From: VRUE01 sp036379955
GTDB taxonomy: Bacteria > Actinomycetota > Thermoleophilia > Solirubrobacterales > 70-9
Direction: 5' to 3'
DNA length: 37,628 nt
NCBI GenBank assembly: GCA_036379955.1
Contig: DASVFR010000040.1
Coordinates: 1-37,628 of the forward strand
Position numbers and translations under genes: made by a program. The notes beneath the pieces are model-generated. The model was not told the DNA's origin, did no database searches, and worked only from the letters and a program-made list of their open reading frames with translations. This document shows, piece after piece, positions 24,175 to 31,562 of the stretch (position 1 is its first letter; every line of letters begins with the position of its first letter).

Positions 24175-24914
24175 TGTTCGGGCTTCGAGTGTAGTTCGAC
24201 CGCACCGCCCTTCTCATGGATCAGGTCGACGGTGAGCAGCACGCAGGCGACGGCGTAGAAGGGGGTGAAGGCGAGGTTGGAGAGCAGGTCGGCGAGCCAC
24301 TCGCAGATCAGCTCGCTGCCGAAGAGGTCGTTGGTCATGTTCGTGATCAAGTTGGTGAGGCCGTCTCCGAGCAGCTCGATCGGGATCAGGACGAGCGCCA
24401 CCAGCCAGAACCGGCCCCGCACGAGCCTCACGCTGCGCGCAAAGGCGGCGCGGATTCCCGTGTGCTCGATCTCCACCACCGGTGCCGCCAGGCCGAGCCA
24501 GACGAAGGCGAGGAATCCCGGGACCACGAGGAGGACGAGGCCGGTGGCGACCAGTGCGCCGTAGATCAGGTCGATCGCGATCAGCGGGCCGTAGTTGACC
24601 ATGCCGGCGATCTCGCGCAGCGAAGGGGGTCGGTCGCCGTGGGGATGGGTGAGCGAGATCGCGACCGCCCCGGTGTAGAAGACCTCGCCGATCAGGCCGG
24701 TGGCGGTGAGCGCCAGCACCGCGGCCGCCGCGGCGAGTAGCCGGAAGCCGGCGCTGAACCCGATCGAGCCGACCTCGGCGTGAACAGTGACCGCGTGGAT
24801 CAGGCTGAGCGGGATGAAGACGACGAGGGCGAGCAGCAGCAGCGACGGCGCCCACCTGACGTAGGTGCGGCCGATCCGGGCGTAGGCCGAGACCAGCTCG
24901 GCGCCCAGGCCCAC
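24171..24914 (-). CDS. Integral membrane protein (YciC/GDPD-membrane-domain-like)
   Basis: 247-aa protein with about six hydrophobic helices. The order is an N-terminal amphipathic stretch (SAYARIGRTYVRWAPSLL), a TM pair, a cytosolic loop (LTHPHGDRPPSLREIAGMV), another TM pair ending VVPGFLAFVWLGLAAPVVEIE, then AFARSVRLVRGRFW and further TMs. This arrangement resembles the YciC/DUF975/GDPD membrane-domain superfamily. GTG 24914 begins one base after the upstream TGA, so translation is reinitiated. Function unknown. Confidence 0.65.
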   Translation of the reverse strand: MGLGAELVSAYARIGRTYVRWAPSLLLLALVVFIPLSLIHAVTVHAEVGSIGFSAGFRLLAAAAAVLALTATGLIGEVFYTGAVAISLTHPHGDRPPSLREIAGMVNYGPLIAIDLIYGALVATGLVLLVVPGFLAFVWLGLAAPVVEIEHTGIRAAFARSVRLVRGRFWLVALVLIPIELLGDGLTNLITNMTNDLFGSELICEWLADLLSNLAFTPFYAVACVLLTVDLIHEKGGAVELHSKPEQ

Positions 24915-24915
24915 G

Positions 24916-25245
24916 TCAGCGGCGGCGCCGGCCGGAGGGCCGGCGTCCGCGCTGCTCCAGCTTCGATTGGGCCGATTCCCCGACCGGCACGCGCCGCGCC
25001 TCGCGCAGCTCCGGGATCAGGATCTCTTCCGCGCAGCGGCGGTGCCAGTGATGGTGTTCGGTGCCGCCGAGGCGGAAGACGTACTGGACGACGACGTGCT
25101 CGCTGCCGATCTCGATCTCCCCGTGGCAGGAAGGACAGCGGTAGAGCTTGCGTGAGATGCCGCGGATCAGCCACGCCTCGTCGCCCTCGTCGGTCAGCCC
25201 GCGCACGCTCCAGCGTTTGTCTGGCAGGCCGGAGAGGTCAGCCAT
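24916..25245 (-). CDS. Small zinc-ribbon protein
   Basis: 109-aa protein with a likely zinc site: RCPSCHGEIEIGSEHVVVQ supplies CPSCH, and HHHWHRRCAEE provides His/Cys ligands. The C-terminus is Arg-rich and disordered (GRRPSGRRRR). Similar small proteins are common in actinobacteria and have been annotated loosely as ATP/GTP-binding, without support here. First gene of a tightly packed minus-strand operon with two membrane proteins. Confidence 0.65.
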   Translation of the reverse strand: MADLSGLPDKRWSVRGLTDEGDEAWLIRGISRKLYRCPSCHGEIEIGSEHVVVQYVFRLGGTEHHHWHRRCAEEILIPELREARRVPVGESAQSKLEQRGRRPSGRRRR

Positions 25246-25254
25246 TCCCGGCGC

Positions 25255-25650
25255 CTATCTCCGCGAGAGCCAGGCGAAGCCGGCGGCCATCGCCAGGTTG
25301 GAGACCCCGGCGAGACGCAGCCCGAGCTTCGCGCCCGGTCGGCTGATCGCCGCCGACTCGGCCCAGAGCGCGTCGGTGGCGATCTCGGTTCCGCGCAGCC
25401 AGGCCAGCGCCCACCAGTCGCGCCGCTCGCCGCGATGGGCGGCGAGCGCGTGGGCGGCGGCGAAGGTGAGCCAGATCGGACCGCAGCGACGGAAGAGCTG
25501 TTCGGCGTCGGGGGAGGGGTGATCGTGTCCCAGGACCCGCAGCGTCGCGGCGGGGGCGGCGATCGCCCCGCTGCCGAGCGCGAGGTCGAAGGCGACCATG
25601 AAGCGGTTATGGCGGCGCAGCGCCTGCTCGAGCGTCATCGCAACGCCCAT
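25255..25650 (-). CDS. Small membrane-associated protein, unknown
   Basis: 131-aa protein with three or four moderately hydrophobic helices (FDLALGSGAIAAPAATL; IWLTFAAAHALAAH; LAGVSNLAMAAGFAWL) and a WWALAWLRGTEIATDALW segment. Not recognised. ATG 25650 (MGVAMTLEQ) and ATG 25638 (MTLEQ) are both possible; neither has a good ribosome site. It ends 9 bases upstream of the zinc-ribbon gene start and so may head that operon. Divergent from the RpiR-type regulator. Confidence 0.5.
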   Translation of the reverse strand: MGVAMTLEQALRRHNRFMVAFDLALGSGAIAAPAATLRVLGHDHPSPDAEQLFRRCGPIWLTFAAAHALAAHRGERRDWWALAWLRGTEIATDALWAESAAISRPGAKLGLRLAGVSNLAMAAGFAWLSRR

Positions 25651-25711
25651 CCAACCAGATCGGGCGGAAGGGCGGTGAAGGGAAAGCGCCGGGCCTGACG
25701 AAACCAGCCCC

Positions 25712-26569
25712 GTGACCAAGACCGCAACGAAATCCCCCCAAAAGCTGAAGAGCCTCTCCGACTACATCCAGGAGCGCTTCGAGGACTTCTCGCGCTCCCA
25801 GAAAGACGTCGCTCGCTACATCGTCGACCATCTCGACGAGGCCGCCTTCCTCACCGCCGAGGAGCTTGCCCGCCGCGCCAGCACCTCGTCCTCGACCGTC
25901 GTTCGCTTCTCGCAGTCGCTCGGCTTCGAGGGCTACCCCGAGCTACAGCAGGCCGCGATCGAGGAGTACCGCACCGCGGGCGCCGTGGTCAGCGGCAGCG
26001 CCGCCGCCGGCTCGCTCTTCTCCTTCGACCATTCCGAGCTGGAGAGCTCGCTCGGCGCCGACTACGCGAATCTCGAGGAAACCGCGCGCAAGCTGACCCG
26101 CGAGCAGGTCGACGGCGCGGTCGCCGCCCTCGCCGACGCCCAGCGGGTGGTCATCGTCGGCGTCGATCAGATGGCCTTCTTCGCCAGCTACTTGCGCCAC
26201 ACGCTCAGCCTGCTCGACATCCGCGCCGAGATCGTCGCCAGCACCGGCGGCGAGTCGCTGCAGCGCCTCGGCCGGATCGACGAGGAAACGCTCGTCATCG
26301 TCCTCTCCTCCGGCCGCGCGCACCCCCTTTTGCTGCGGGCGATGAAGCTTGCCCTGCACCGCAACGCGCGCACCCTGGCGATCTCCGACGCTTCGATGTC
26401 GGAGGTGGGGGAGCACGCCGAGCAGACCCTCTACTACTCCTCCAACAGCCCCTCCTTCGCACGTTCGAACACGGCCCTGATGGCGCTGGTCCAGGCCCTC
26501 GCGCACGGCATCTACGCCCGCGACGAGGACACCCACAAAGACCGCATCCGGGCCTACAAGCTGAAGTAG
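25712..26569 (+). CDS. RpiR/MurR family transcriptional regulator (HTH + SIS)
   Basis: 285-aa regulator. The N-terminal HTH_6 domain (about 15-90; FSRSQKDVARYIVDHLDEAAF, then LARRASTSSSTVVRFSQSLGFEGYPEL) is followed by a SIS sugar-phosphate-binding domain (about 130-270; VVIVGVDQMAFFASYLRH, then VIVLSSGRAHPLLLRAMKLA). RpiR proteins sense phosphosugars and control sugar metabolism. No sugar operon is adjacent, so the target is unknown. GTG 25712 lacks a clear ribosome site. Followed directly by a pair of structured repeats. Confidence 0.9.
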   Translation: MTKTATKSPQKLKSLSDYIQERFEDFSRSQKDVARYIVDHLDEAAFLTAEELARRASTSSSTVVRFSQSLGFEGYPELQQAAIEEYRTAGAVVSGSAAAGSLFSFDHSELESSLGADYANLEETARKLTREQVDGAVAALADAQRVVIVGVDQMAFFASYLRHTLSLLDIRAEIVASTGGESLQRLGRIDEETLVIVLSSGRAHPLLLRAMKLALHRNARTLAISDASMSEVGEHAEQTLYYSSNSPSFARSNTALMALVQALAHGIYARDEDTHKDRIRAYKLK

Positions 26570-26584
26570 CTGGGGCGCTTCAGG

Positions 26585-26728
26585 CCGCGGGTCCTGTCGT
26601 CGGGGTGGGGTGCCGTCCTTGCCCTGCGAGCTTCTTCGGGCGAAGGGACTGGCCACACCGAGGGAAGTTGCGCTGCCCTCAGAAGCCTCCGGGCGGCGGA
26701 GGTCACCCCACCCCGACGCCACCCGCGG
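26585..26728 (-). repeat. Structured repeat, copy B (long form, reverse)
   Basis: 144 bp. Outer arms CCGCGGGT (26585-26592) and ACCCGCGG (26721-26728); internal loop CCTGT/CC on this strand, which is GG/ACAGG on the minus strand; a perfect 15-bp stem (26598-26612 with 26704-26718); a 91-nt loop. Read on the minus strand, the loop shares CGGAGGCT.CTGAGGGC and GCCCGAAG.AGC with copy A at the same offsets. It starts 15 bases after the RpiR-type gene stop. Confidence 0.85.
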
Positions 26729-26754
26729 CAGATGCGTCTACTGCTTGCGCTTCT

Positions 26755-26843
26755 CCCGCGGGTGGCGCCGTAGGGGGAACCGCCCTGAGGACGCTTTAGC
26801 GACCGGAAGGGCGGTGGGTCCCTGCGGCGACAGGACCCGCGGG
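26755..26843 (+). repeat. Structured repeat, copy C (short form, forward)
   Basis: 89 bp. CCCGCGGGT (26755-26763) pairs with ACCCGCGGG (26835-26843), with the same GG/ACAGG internal loop (26764-26765, 26830-26834). The inner stem is different from copies A and B: CGCCGTAGGG with CCCTGCGGCG (one G.T), then an internal loop and a perfect ACCGCCCT/AGGGCGGT (26779-26786, 26808-26815). Apical loop has CGCT/AGCG. Head-to-head with copy B, 26 bases apart, and 21 bases before the pdxS ATG. Confidence 0.8.
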
Positions 26844-26851
26844 CCGATACG

Positions 26852-26857
26852 TAATAT
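26852..26857 (+). promoter_or_regulatory. Putative -10 box (TAATAT) of pdxS, leaderless
   Basis: TAATAT is the closest match to the bacterial -10 consensus in the window and sits 6 nt upstream of the pdxS ATG. No ribosome site is present. The -35 would fall in the right arm of repeat C, where GCGACA (26827-26832) or GACAGG lies. Confidence 0.6.
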
Positions 26858-26863
26858 GCAGGC

Positions 26864-27754
26864 ATGGCTGCCGAACGAGCTACGTTCCGGGTTAAGACCG
26901 GGTTGGCGGAGATGCTCAAGGGTGGGGTGATCATGGATGTGGTCACTCCCGAGCAGGCGCGGATTGCGGAGGAGGCGGGGGCTTGCGCGGTGATGGCGCT
27001 GGAGCGGGTTCCGGCGGACATCCGCAGGGACGGGGGGGTGGCGCGGATGTCGGACCCGGCGATGATCAAGGGCATCCAGGAGGCAGTCACGATCCCGGTG
27101 ATGGCGAAGGCGCGGATCGGGCACTTCGCCGAGGCCCAGGTTCTGCAGGCGCTCGAAGTCGACTACGTCGACGAGTCGGAGGTGCTGACCCCGGCCGACG
27201 AGCGCAATCACATCGACAAGCTTGCCTTCGACGTGCCCTTCGTCTGCGGTGCGACCAACCTCGGCGAGGCGTTGCGGCGGATCGGCGAGGGGGCGGCGAT
27301 GATCCGCTCCAAGGGCGAGGCCGGCACCGGCAACGTCGTCGAGGCGGTCCGTCATATGCGCGAGATCGTCTCGGGCATCAAGCGCCTCGCGCAGACGGGG
27401 CCGGAGGAGCTCTCCGCCGCGGCGAAAGAGCACCAGGCACCGCTTGAAGTCGTCCACGAGGTCGCCGAGAAGGGCCGCCTGCCGGTGCCGCTCTTCTGCG
27501 CCGGCGGGATCGCGACGCCGGCCGACGCGGCGCTGATGATGCAGCTTGGCGCCGAAGGCAACTTCGTCGGCTCGGGGATCTTCAAGAGCGCCGATCCCGA
27601 GCGCCGCGCCAAGGCGATCGTCGAGGCGACGACGCACTTCGACGACCCCGAGCGGGTCGCCGCCGCCTCGGTCGGCCTCGGCGAGGCGATGCCGGGGCTA
27701 GAGATCGCCGACCTGGCCGCTGCGGATGCCCTGCTGCAGGATCGCGGTGCCTAG
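26864..27754 (+). CDS. pdxS: Pyridoxal 5'-phosphate synthase subunit PdxS
   Basis: Synthase subunit of the deoxyxylulose-independent vitamin B6 pathway; makes PLP from ribose 5-phosphate, glyceraldehyde 3-phosphate and ammonia delivered by PdxT. 296 aa, full length. Highly conserved (beta/alpha)8 motifs are VKTGLAEMLKGGVIMDVV, ACAVMALERVPADIR, VMAKARIGHFAEAQ with the imine-forming Lys82, and IRSKGEAGTGNVVEAVRHMR with the second lysine. pdxT overlaps its end by eight bases. Confidence 0.98.
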   Translation: MAAERATFRVKTGLAEMLKGGVIMDVVTPEQARIAEEAGACAVMALERVPADIRRDGGVARMSDPAMIKGIQEAVTIPVMAKARIGHFAEAQVLQALEVDYVDESEVLTPADERNHIDKLAFDVPFVCGATNLGEALRRIGEGAAMIRSKGEAGTGNVVEAVRHMREIVSGIKRLAQTGPEELSAAAKEHQAPLEVVHEVAEKGRLPVPLFCAGGIATPADAALMMQLGAEGNFVGSGIFKSADPERRAKAIVEATTHFDDPERVAAASVGLGEAMPGLEIADLAAADALLQDRGA

Positions 27755-28346
27755 CCTGCGCATCGGCGTTCTAGCGGTTCAGGGCGGGTTCGAAGCGCAT
27801 CTGGGGATGCTCCGCGGGCTCGGAGGGGAGGTGCGAAAGGTTCGGGTGCCGGAGGACTTGGTGGGGCTCGACGGGCTGGTCATCCCCGGCGGCGAGAGCA
27901 CGACGATCTCCAAGGGGATCGCGTCCGCCGGCCTGGCGGAGCCGATCCTGGCACTGCACGAGGCCGGCGGCACGGTCTTCGGCACCTGTGCCGGGATGAT
28001 TCTCTGCGACGACGCGCATCTCGGCTTGATCGATGCGACCGCGGAGCGCAACGCCTTCGGACGCCAGCTGCAGAGCTTCGAGGTAGACCTCGAGGTGGCG
28101 GGGATCGGCGACGAGCCCCTACGCGCCATCTTCATCCGAGCGCCGTCGATCGCTCGACTGGGAGAGGGGGTGGAGGAGCTGGCCACCTACGACGGCCGCC
28201 CGGTGGCGATTCGCGAAGGTCGCGTGCTGGCCTGCGCCTTCCATCCGGAGCTAACCGAAGACTCCCGAATGCACGCACTTTTTATGGCCATGACGACCGC
28301 GGCCGTGAGCGCGGAGAGAGCGAGCGAGATTTCCAGTGATCATTAG
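27747..28346 (+). CDS. pdxT: Pyridoxal 5'-phosphate synthase glutaminase subunit PdxT
   Basis: Class I glutaminase that hydrolyses glutamine and channels ammonia to PdxS. The 199-aa protein begins LRIGVLAVQGGFEAHLGML. Motifs are IPGGESTTI, the nucleophile in FGTCAGMI, and the His/Glu pair in FHPELTED. GTG 27747 overlaps the pdxS stop. The C-terminus has a short extra tail (TTAAVSAERASEISSDH) encoded by GAGCGAG-like repetitive DNA. Confidence 0.95.
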   Translation: MPSLRIGVLAVQGGFEAHLGMLRGLGGEVRKVRVPEDLVGLDGLVIPGGESTTISKGIASAGLAEPILALHEAGGTVFGTCAGMILCDDAHLGLIDATAERNAFGRQLQSFEVDLEVAGIGDEPLRAIFIRAPSIARLGEGVEELATYDGRPVAIREGRVLACAFHPELTEDSRMHALFMAMTTAAVSAERASEISSDH

Positions 28347-28403
28347 CGAGAGCGAACGGAGCGCGATTCTCTATGTGGAGCGCGCCCAGGAGGAGGCGGA
28401 GGC

Positions 28404-29507
28404 TTGAGGGACCCAAGGGTTGAGAACCTGGCCAAGATCCTCGTCGGCTATTCGACGAAGGTGAAAGCGGGAGAGGTCGTGTCGATCGACGGTGGCGTCG
28501 GTGCCGAGCCGCTGCTGCGCGCCGTCTACGAGGAGGTGTTGAAGGCGGGCGCAAATCCGATTCTCAACGTCGCCCTCGACGGGCTCGCGGCGACCTACTT
28601 CGAGCACGCCACCGACGAGCAGATCGAGTGGGTCTCGCCGCATATGCAGTGGACGGTCGAGCACGCCGACGTGCGGATCGGCATCGGCGCCGATGCCAAC
28701 ACGCGCGAGCTCTCCAAGGTGCCGCCCGAGCGACAGACGATGCGCCAGACGGCCGTCGGCCCGGTGCTGAACCGGATGATGGAGCGCAGCGCCGCCGGCG
28801 AGTTCCGCTGGTGCTACACGCTGTTCCCGACCAACGCCTACGCCTCGGAGGCGGAGATGAGCCTGCGGGACTACGAGGACTTCTACCTCGGCGCCTGCCT
28901 CGCCGACGACGGCGACCCGCTGACCGCATGGAAGCGCGCCTCGGGCGAGTGCGAACGCCTTGCCGAGTGGATCGAGGGCCACGAGGAGGTGCGGGTGACC
29001 GCGCCCGGCACCGATATCAAGCTCGGCATAGCCGGGCGCCACTTCATCCCCTGCGTCGGCGACCACAACATGCCCGACGGCGAGTTTTTCACCGGGCCCG
29101 TCGAGGACTCGGTCGAGGGCGAGGTCACCTTCCACCTGCCGGCGGTGATCGCGGGGCGCGAGGTCTCCGGCGTGCGCCTGCGCTTCGAGGCGGGCAAGGT
29201 GGTCGACGCCAGCGCCGAGCGGGGCGAGGAGTTCCTGATCAAGCTGCTCGACACCGACGAGGGCGCCCGCCGCCTCGGCGAGCTCGGCATCGGCACCAAC
29301 TACGCGATCGACCACGGCACGCTAGAGGTCCTGCTCGACGAGAAGATCGGCGGCACCGTCCACATGGCGGTCGGCAAGTCCTACCCCGAGTCGGGCGGCG
29401 TCAACGACTCCGCCGTCCACACCGATCTGGTCTGCGACCTGCGCCGCGGCGGCAAGCTGGAAGTCGACGGCGTCGTCATGCAGGAAGACGGAAAATTCGT
29501 CGTCTAA
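28404..29507 (+). CDS. M29 family aminopeptidase
   Basis: 367-aa metallo-aminopeptidase of the thermophilic AmpS/AmpT/PepS type, cytosolic, two-metal. The N-terminal domain (NLAKILVGYSTKVKAGEVV) is followed by the catalytic C-terminal part with VEDSVEGEVTFHLPA (Glu ligand) and NYAIDHGTLEVLLDEKIGG. GTVHMAVGKSYPESGG and HTDLVCDLR supply the His and Asp ligands. TTG 28404 is preceded by a strong GGAGGAGG site. Third gene behind pdxST, possibly cotranscribed. Confidence 0.93.
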   Translation: MRDPRVENLAKILVGYSTKVKAGEVVSIDGGVGAEPLLRAVYEEVLKAGANPILNVALDGLAATYFEHATDEQIEWVSPHMQWTVEHADVRIGIGADANTRELSKVPPERQTMRQTAVGPVLNRMMERSAAGEFRWCYTLFPTNAYASEAEMSLRDYEDFYLGACLADDGDPLTAWKRASGECERLAEWIEGHEEVRVTAPGTDIKLGIAGRHFIPCVGDHNMPDGEFFTGPVEDSVEGEVTFHLPAVIAGREVSGVRLRFEAGKVVDASAERGEEFLIKLLDTDEGARRLGELGIGTNYAIDHGTLEVLLDEKIGGTVHMAVGKSYPESGGVNDSAVHTDLVCDLRRGGKLEVDGVVMQEDGKFVV

Positions 29508-29520
29508 ATATTTAGGTTTT
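29504..29520 (+). terminator. A/T-rich palindrome with T-run after M29 gene
   Basis: CTAAATATTTAG (29504-29515) is a perfect palindrome spanning the stop codon and is followed by GTTTTTC. The stem is weak, but it is the only T-tract terminator-like site in the window. Confidence 0.4.
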
Positions 29521-29611
29521 TCTTCGTATCGGTCGGGGTACGTTGACGTTGCCGTGCTCGCTCCCTCAGGGGCCTGAGCCCGGGGTTCGGACTTCCAGCG
29601 GGAGAAGAAAG

Positions 29612-29644
29612 ATGACGTCGATCGTCAGCAGAGCGACGAGTTAG
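29612..29644 (+). CDS. Ten-codon leader ORF (MTSIVSRATS)
   Basis: GGAG at 29601-29604 lies 7 nt before ATG 29612. The frame ends at TAG 29642-29644, two bases before the ATG of the winged-helix regulator, which has no ribosome site of its own. Reads as a translational-coupling leader. The inverted repeat TGACG/CGTCA (29613-29617, 29623-29627) lies inside it. Confidence 0.4.
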   Translation: MTSIVSRATS

Positions 29645-29646
29645 CG

Positions 29647-30669
29647 ATGGTCCGAAGTGCCATAGGGGGCGCCGACCGGGCACGGGCCGGAAGCCGAGTC
29701 CTCGGCCTGCTCTCAGATGCCCTCAACGCATCGATCCTGCGCGCTCTCCTGCGCGGGCCGCTGCCAGTTTCCGAGCTGGCTTGCCACCTCAGCCCGACGT
29801 CCCGCACGACCCGTTTCGGCCGTCTTCGCGAGCTCGAAGATCTTGGCGTGATCGCGCGCGAAAAGAGGCCGGGGACGCCTCCGGTCTCCTATTGCTCCCT
29901 CGCGCCTGCCGGTCGGAGCTTGCTTCCGGTGGTCGGCCGGTTCGCGGAGTGGCTGGCGAGCGATCCAAGCGGACCGTCGAGCCCAGACGACCTGACCGGC
30001 GCCCGCAAGATCAAGGCCCTGGCGAACGCATGGGACACTACGGTCCTGCGCTGGCTGGCGGAGCGCCCGTGCTCATTGACCGAGCTGGACTCGCTCAGCC
30101 CGTCGGCGGTCAGCCATCACGAGGCTCGCAAGTCACGTGAAGGCCTTTCCGCGGCGGGCTTGATAGCGCCCGTGGAAAGCCGGGACCGGAGGCGCCCCTA
30201 CGCCCCGGTTTCATGGGCTCGGTGCGTCGCCGGATGTATAGCGGCCGCGATCGGTTGGGAGCTCGCCTTTCTCGAGGCGAGCGCGTTTCCTTCCTCGGTC
30301 GACGTGGAGACGCTGCTGCTCCTTCTGCTGCCCCTGGTCGATTCCATTCCCGTCCCTCATGGCAGCGTTTGCGCTTTGCAGGTCGATCAGTCAGGCGACC
30401 TTCCCGTGGCGACGGTGGAAGAGGGGAGGATCGTCCCCGGCGCGACCGACGTCGATTCCGGAAACGGACGAGCGAGCCGAATATCTGGCTCCGCCGAAAG
30501 TTGGCTACACGCAATCGTCCACGGCCGCACCGAGTCGCTGTCGATGCAGGGAAGGACCCGTCTGACAACGGCACTGGTCAGCGGCATACACGCAGCCGGC
30601 ATGCGACATGCGAGCGAACCTGGGGCGGACACACTGGACAAATTACCCATCTCATTGTGCGCCATTTAG
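29647..30669 (+). CDS. Tandem winged-helix (HxlR/ArsR-like) transcriptional regulator
   Basis: 340-aa protein with two consecutive winged-helix domains: about 15-95 (LLSDALNASILRALLRGPLPVSEL, then RLRELEDLGVIAREK) and about 115-185 (IKALANAWDTTVLRWLAERP, then SREGLSAAGLIAPVE). The duplication resembles HxlR-type domains in tandem. The C-terminal half (about 190-340) is of unknown type, with hydrophobic stretches (VETLLLLLLPLVDSIPVPH), perhaps a ligand-binding or dimerisation part. It immediately precedes the secreted-protein cluster and may control it (inference). No ribosome site before ATG 29647. Confidence 0.7.
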   Translation: MVRSAIGGADRARAGSRVLGLLSDALNASILRALLRGPLPVSELACHLSPTSRTTRFGRLRELEDLGVIAREKRPGTPPVSYCSLAPAGRSLLPVVGRFAEWLASDPSGPSSPDDLTGARKIKALANAWDTTVLRWLAERPCSLTELDSLSPSAVSHHEARKSREGLSAAGLIAPVESRDRRRPYAPVSWARCVAGCIAAAIGWELAFLEASAFPSSVDVETLLLLLLPLVDSIPVPHGSVCALQVDQSGDLPVATVEEGRIVPGATDVDSGNGRASRISGSAESWLHAIVHGRTESLSMQGRTRLTTALVSGIHAAGMRHASEPGADTLDKLPISLCAI

Positions 30670-30852
30670 GTGCGAGAAAAACGTACGGCGGCTCTTTGCA
30701 GGCAAAAGCAAAACCAGATGCTAAAGGTTCGAAAACAACCCTTGCATTCTTCGATGGAGAAGTGCTACCACATGCTCTGGCTCGAACGAACACCGTTTGC
30801 AGCCGAAGAGAAACTCGCGCCGGGGTCACCAGGAATGACGCCCCCGACGCGA

Positions 30853-30889
30853 GGACGTGTAAACGTCCCCAGCAGCATAGTTGCTGGGG
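30853..30889 (+). promoter_or_regulatory. Overlapping hairpins in 5' leader of short secreted protein gene
   Basis: GGACGT/ACGTCC (30853-30858, 30863-30868; loop GTAA) and CCCCAGCA/TGCTGGGG (30867-30874, 30882-30889) share bases 30867-30868. The second ends 4 nt before AAGGAG. They may stabilise the mRNA or modulate ribosome access. The rest of the 238-base gap is comparatively A-rich and shows nothing else clear. Confidence 0.45.
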
Positions 30890-30907
30890 TGACAAGGAGC
30901 AAACACA

Positions 30908-31513
30908 ATGAAGTATCTAAAGATGATCGGTCTGGCTTCAATTGCAGCCGTGGCCGCCATGGCGTTTATCGGAGCCAGCTCGGCTTCCGCAACTACGCTG
31001 TGCTTAAAAAACCTATTACCTTGTCTGACCGGAGCAGAAGAACGGAAGACCGAAGTGAACGGGGTTTCCACCGATTCCAAATTCACCGGCGGGCTGTTCA
31101 CGCAGACGTGCAAAAACAACAAAATGCACGCTGAAGTGACCAACACGGCAGGCGAAGGAGCGGCAAACGTAGCGGCTACGCTTACGTTCAATACCGAATG
31201 CTCACCGTGCAAAAAAGTCACGGCATCCGTTGAATCGGCAAGCCTGCAGTGGACGCCGGAAACCATGAATGGCGTCGTCACTGGAACCGGGCACGCCGTG
31301 TTCTCGGAATGCTCCTTCGGGGCTGAATGCCAGTTCGGTGGCACGGGAGTGAAATTGACGGTCGAAGGCAACGAAACCAACGCGAAAGTCCTCGCGAACG
31401 TCAAACTCAAACTCGAAAAAGGCAGTGCTTTCGTCTGCGGTAGCGAAGGAGTTTGGACCGCCACCTTCACGGGCGAAACCGAAAAAGACAAAATGACCCT
31501 GGTGTCCACCTGA
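30908..31513 (+). CDS. Short secreted protein, MKYLKMIGL family
   Basis: 201-aa exported protein. The signal peptide (MKYLKMIGLASIAAVAAMAF) is cleaved near SASAT; the mature protein is beta-rich, with Cys pairs (TLCLKNLLPCLTG, QTCKNNK, TECSPCKK, SECSFGAECQF, FVCGSEG) likely to form disulphides. I recognise this as a Thermoleophilia-type secreted family whose members share the MKxLKMxGL start and TTLC/TVLC after cleavage; the function is unknown. Ribosome site AAGGAG at 8 nt. All 16 glutamates are GAA and lysines are mainly AAA, unlike housekeeping genes. Confidence 0.75.
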   Translation: MKYLKMIGLASIAAVAAMAFIGASSASATTLCLKNLLPCLTGAEERKTEVNGVSTDSKFTGGLFTQTCKNNKMHAEVTNTAGEGAANVAATLTFNTECSPCKKVTASVESASLQWTPETMNGVVTGTGHAVFSECSFGAECQFGGTGVKLTVEGNETNAKVLANVKLKLEKGSAFVCGSEGVWTATFTGETEKDKMTLVST

Positions 31514-31562
31514 GACGAGACCAGTGAGCATTGACGGTCGAAATATGAGGTTGGAGCCGTCG

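Noticed and set aside
26585..26843. IS element or MITE interpretation of the structured repeats
   Set aside because: No transposase is nearby and no clear target-site duplication flanks any copy. Paired changes in the stems favour a structural function, although non-autonomous mobility is not excluded.
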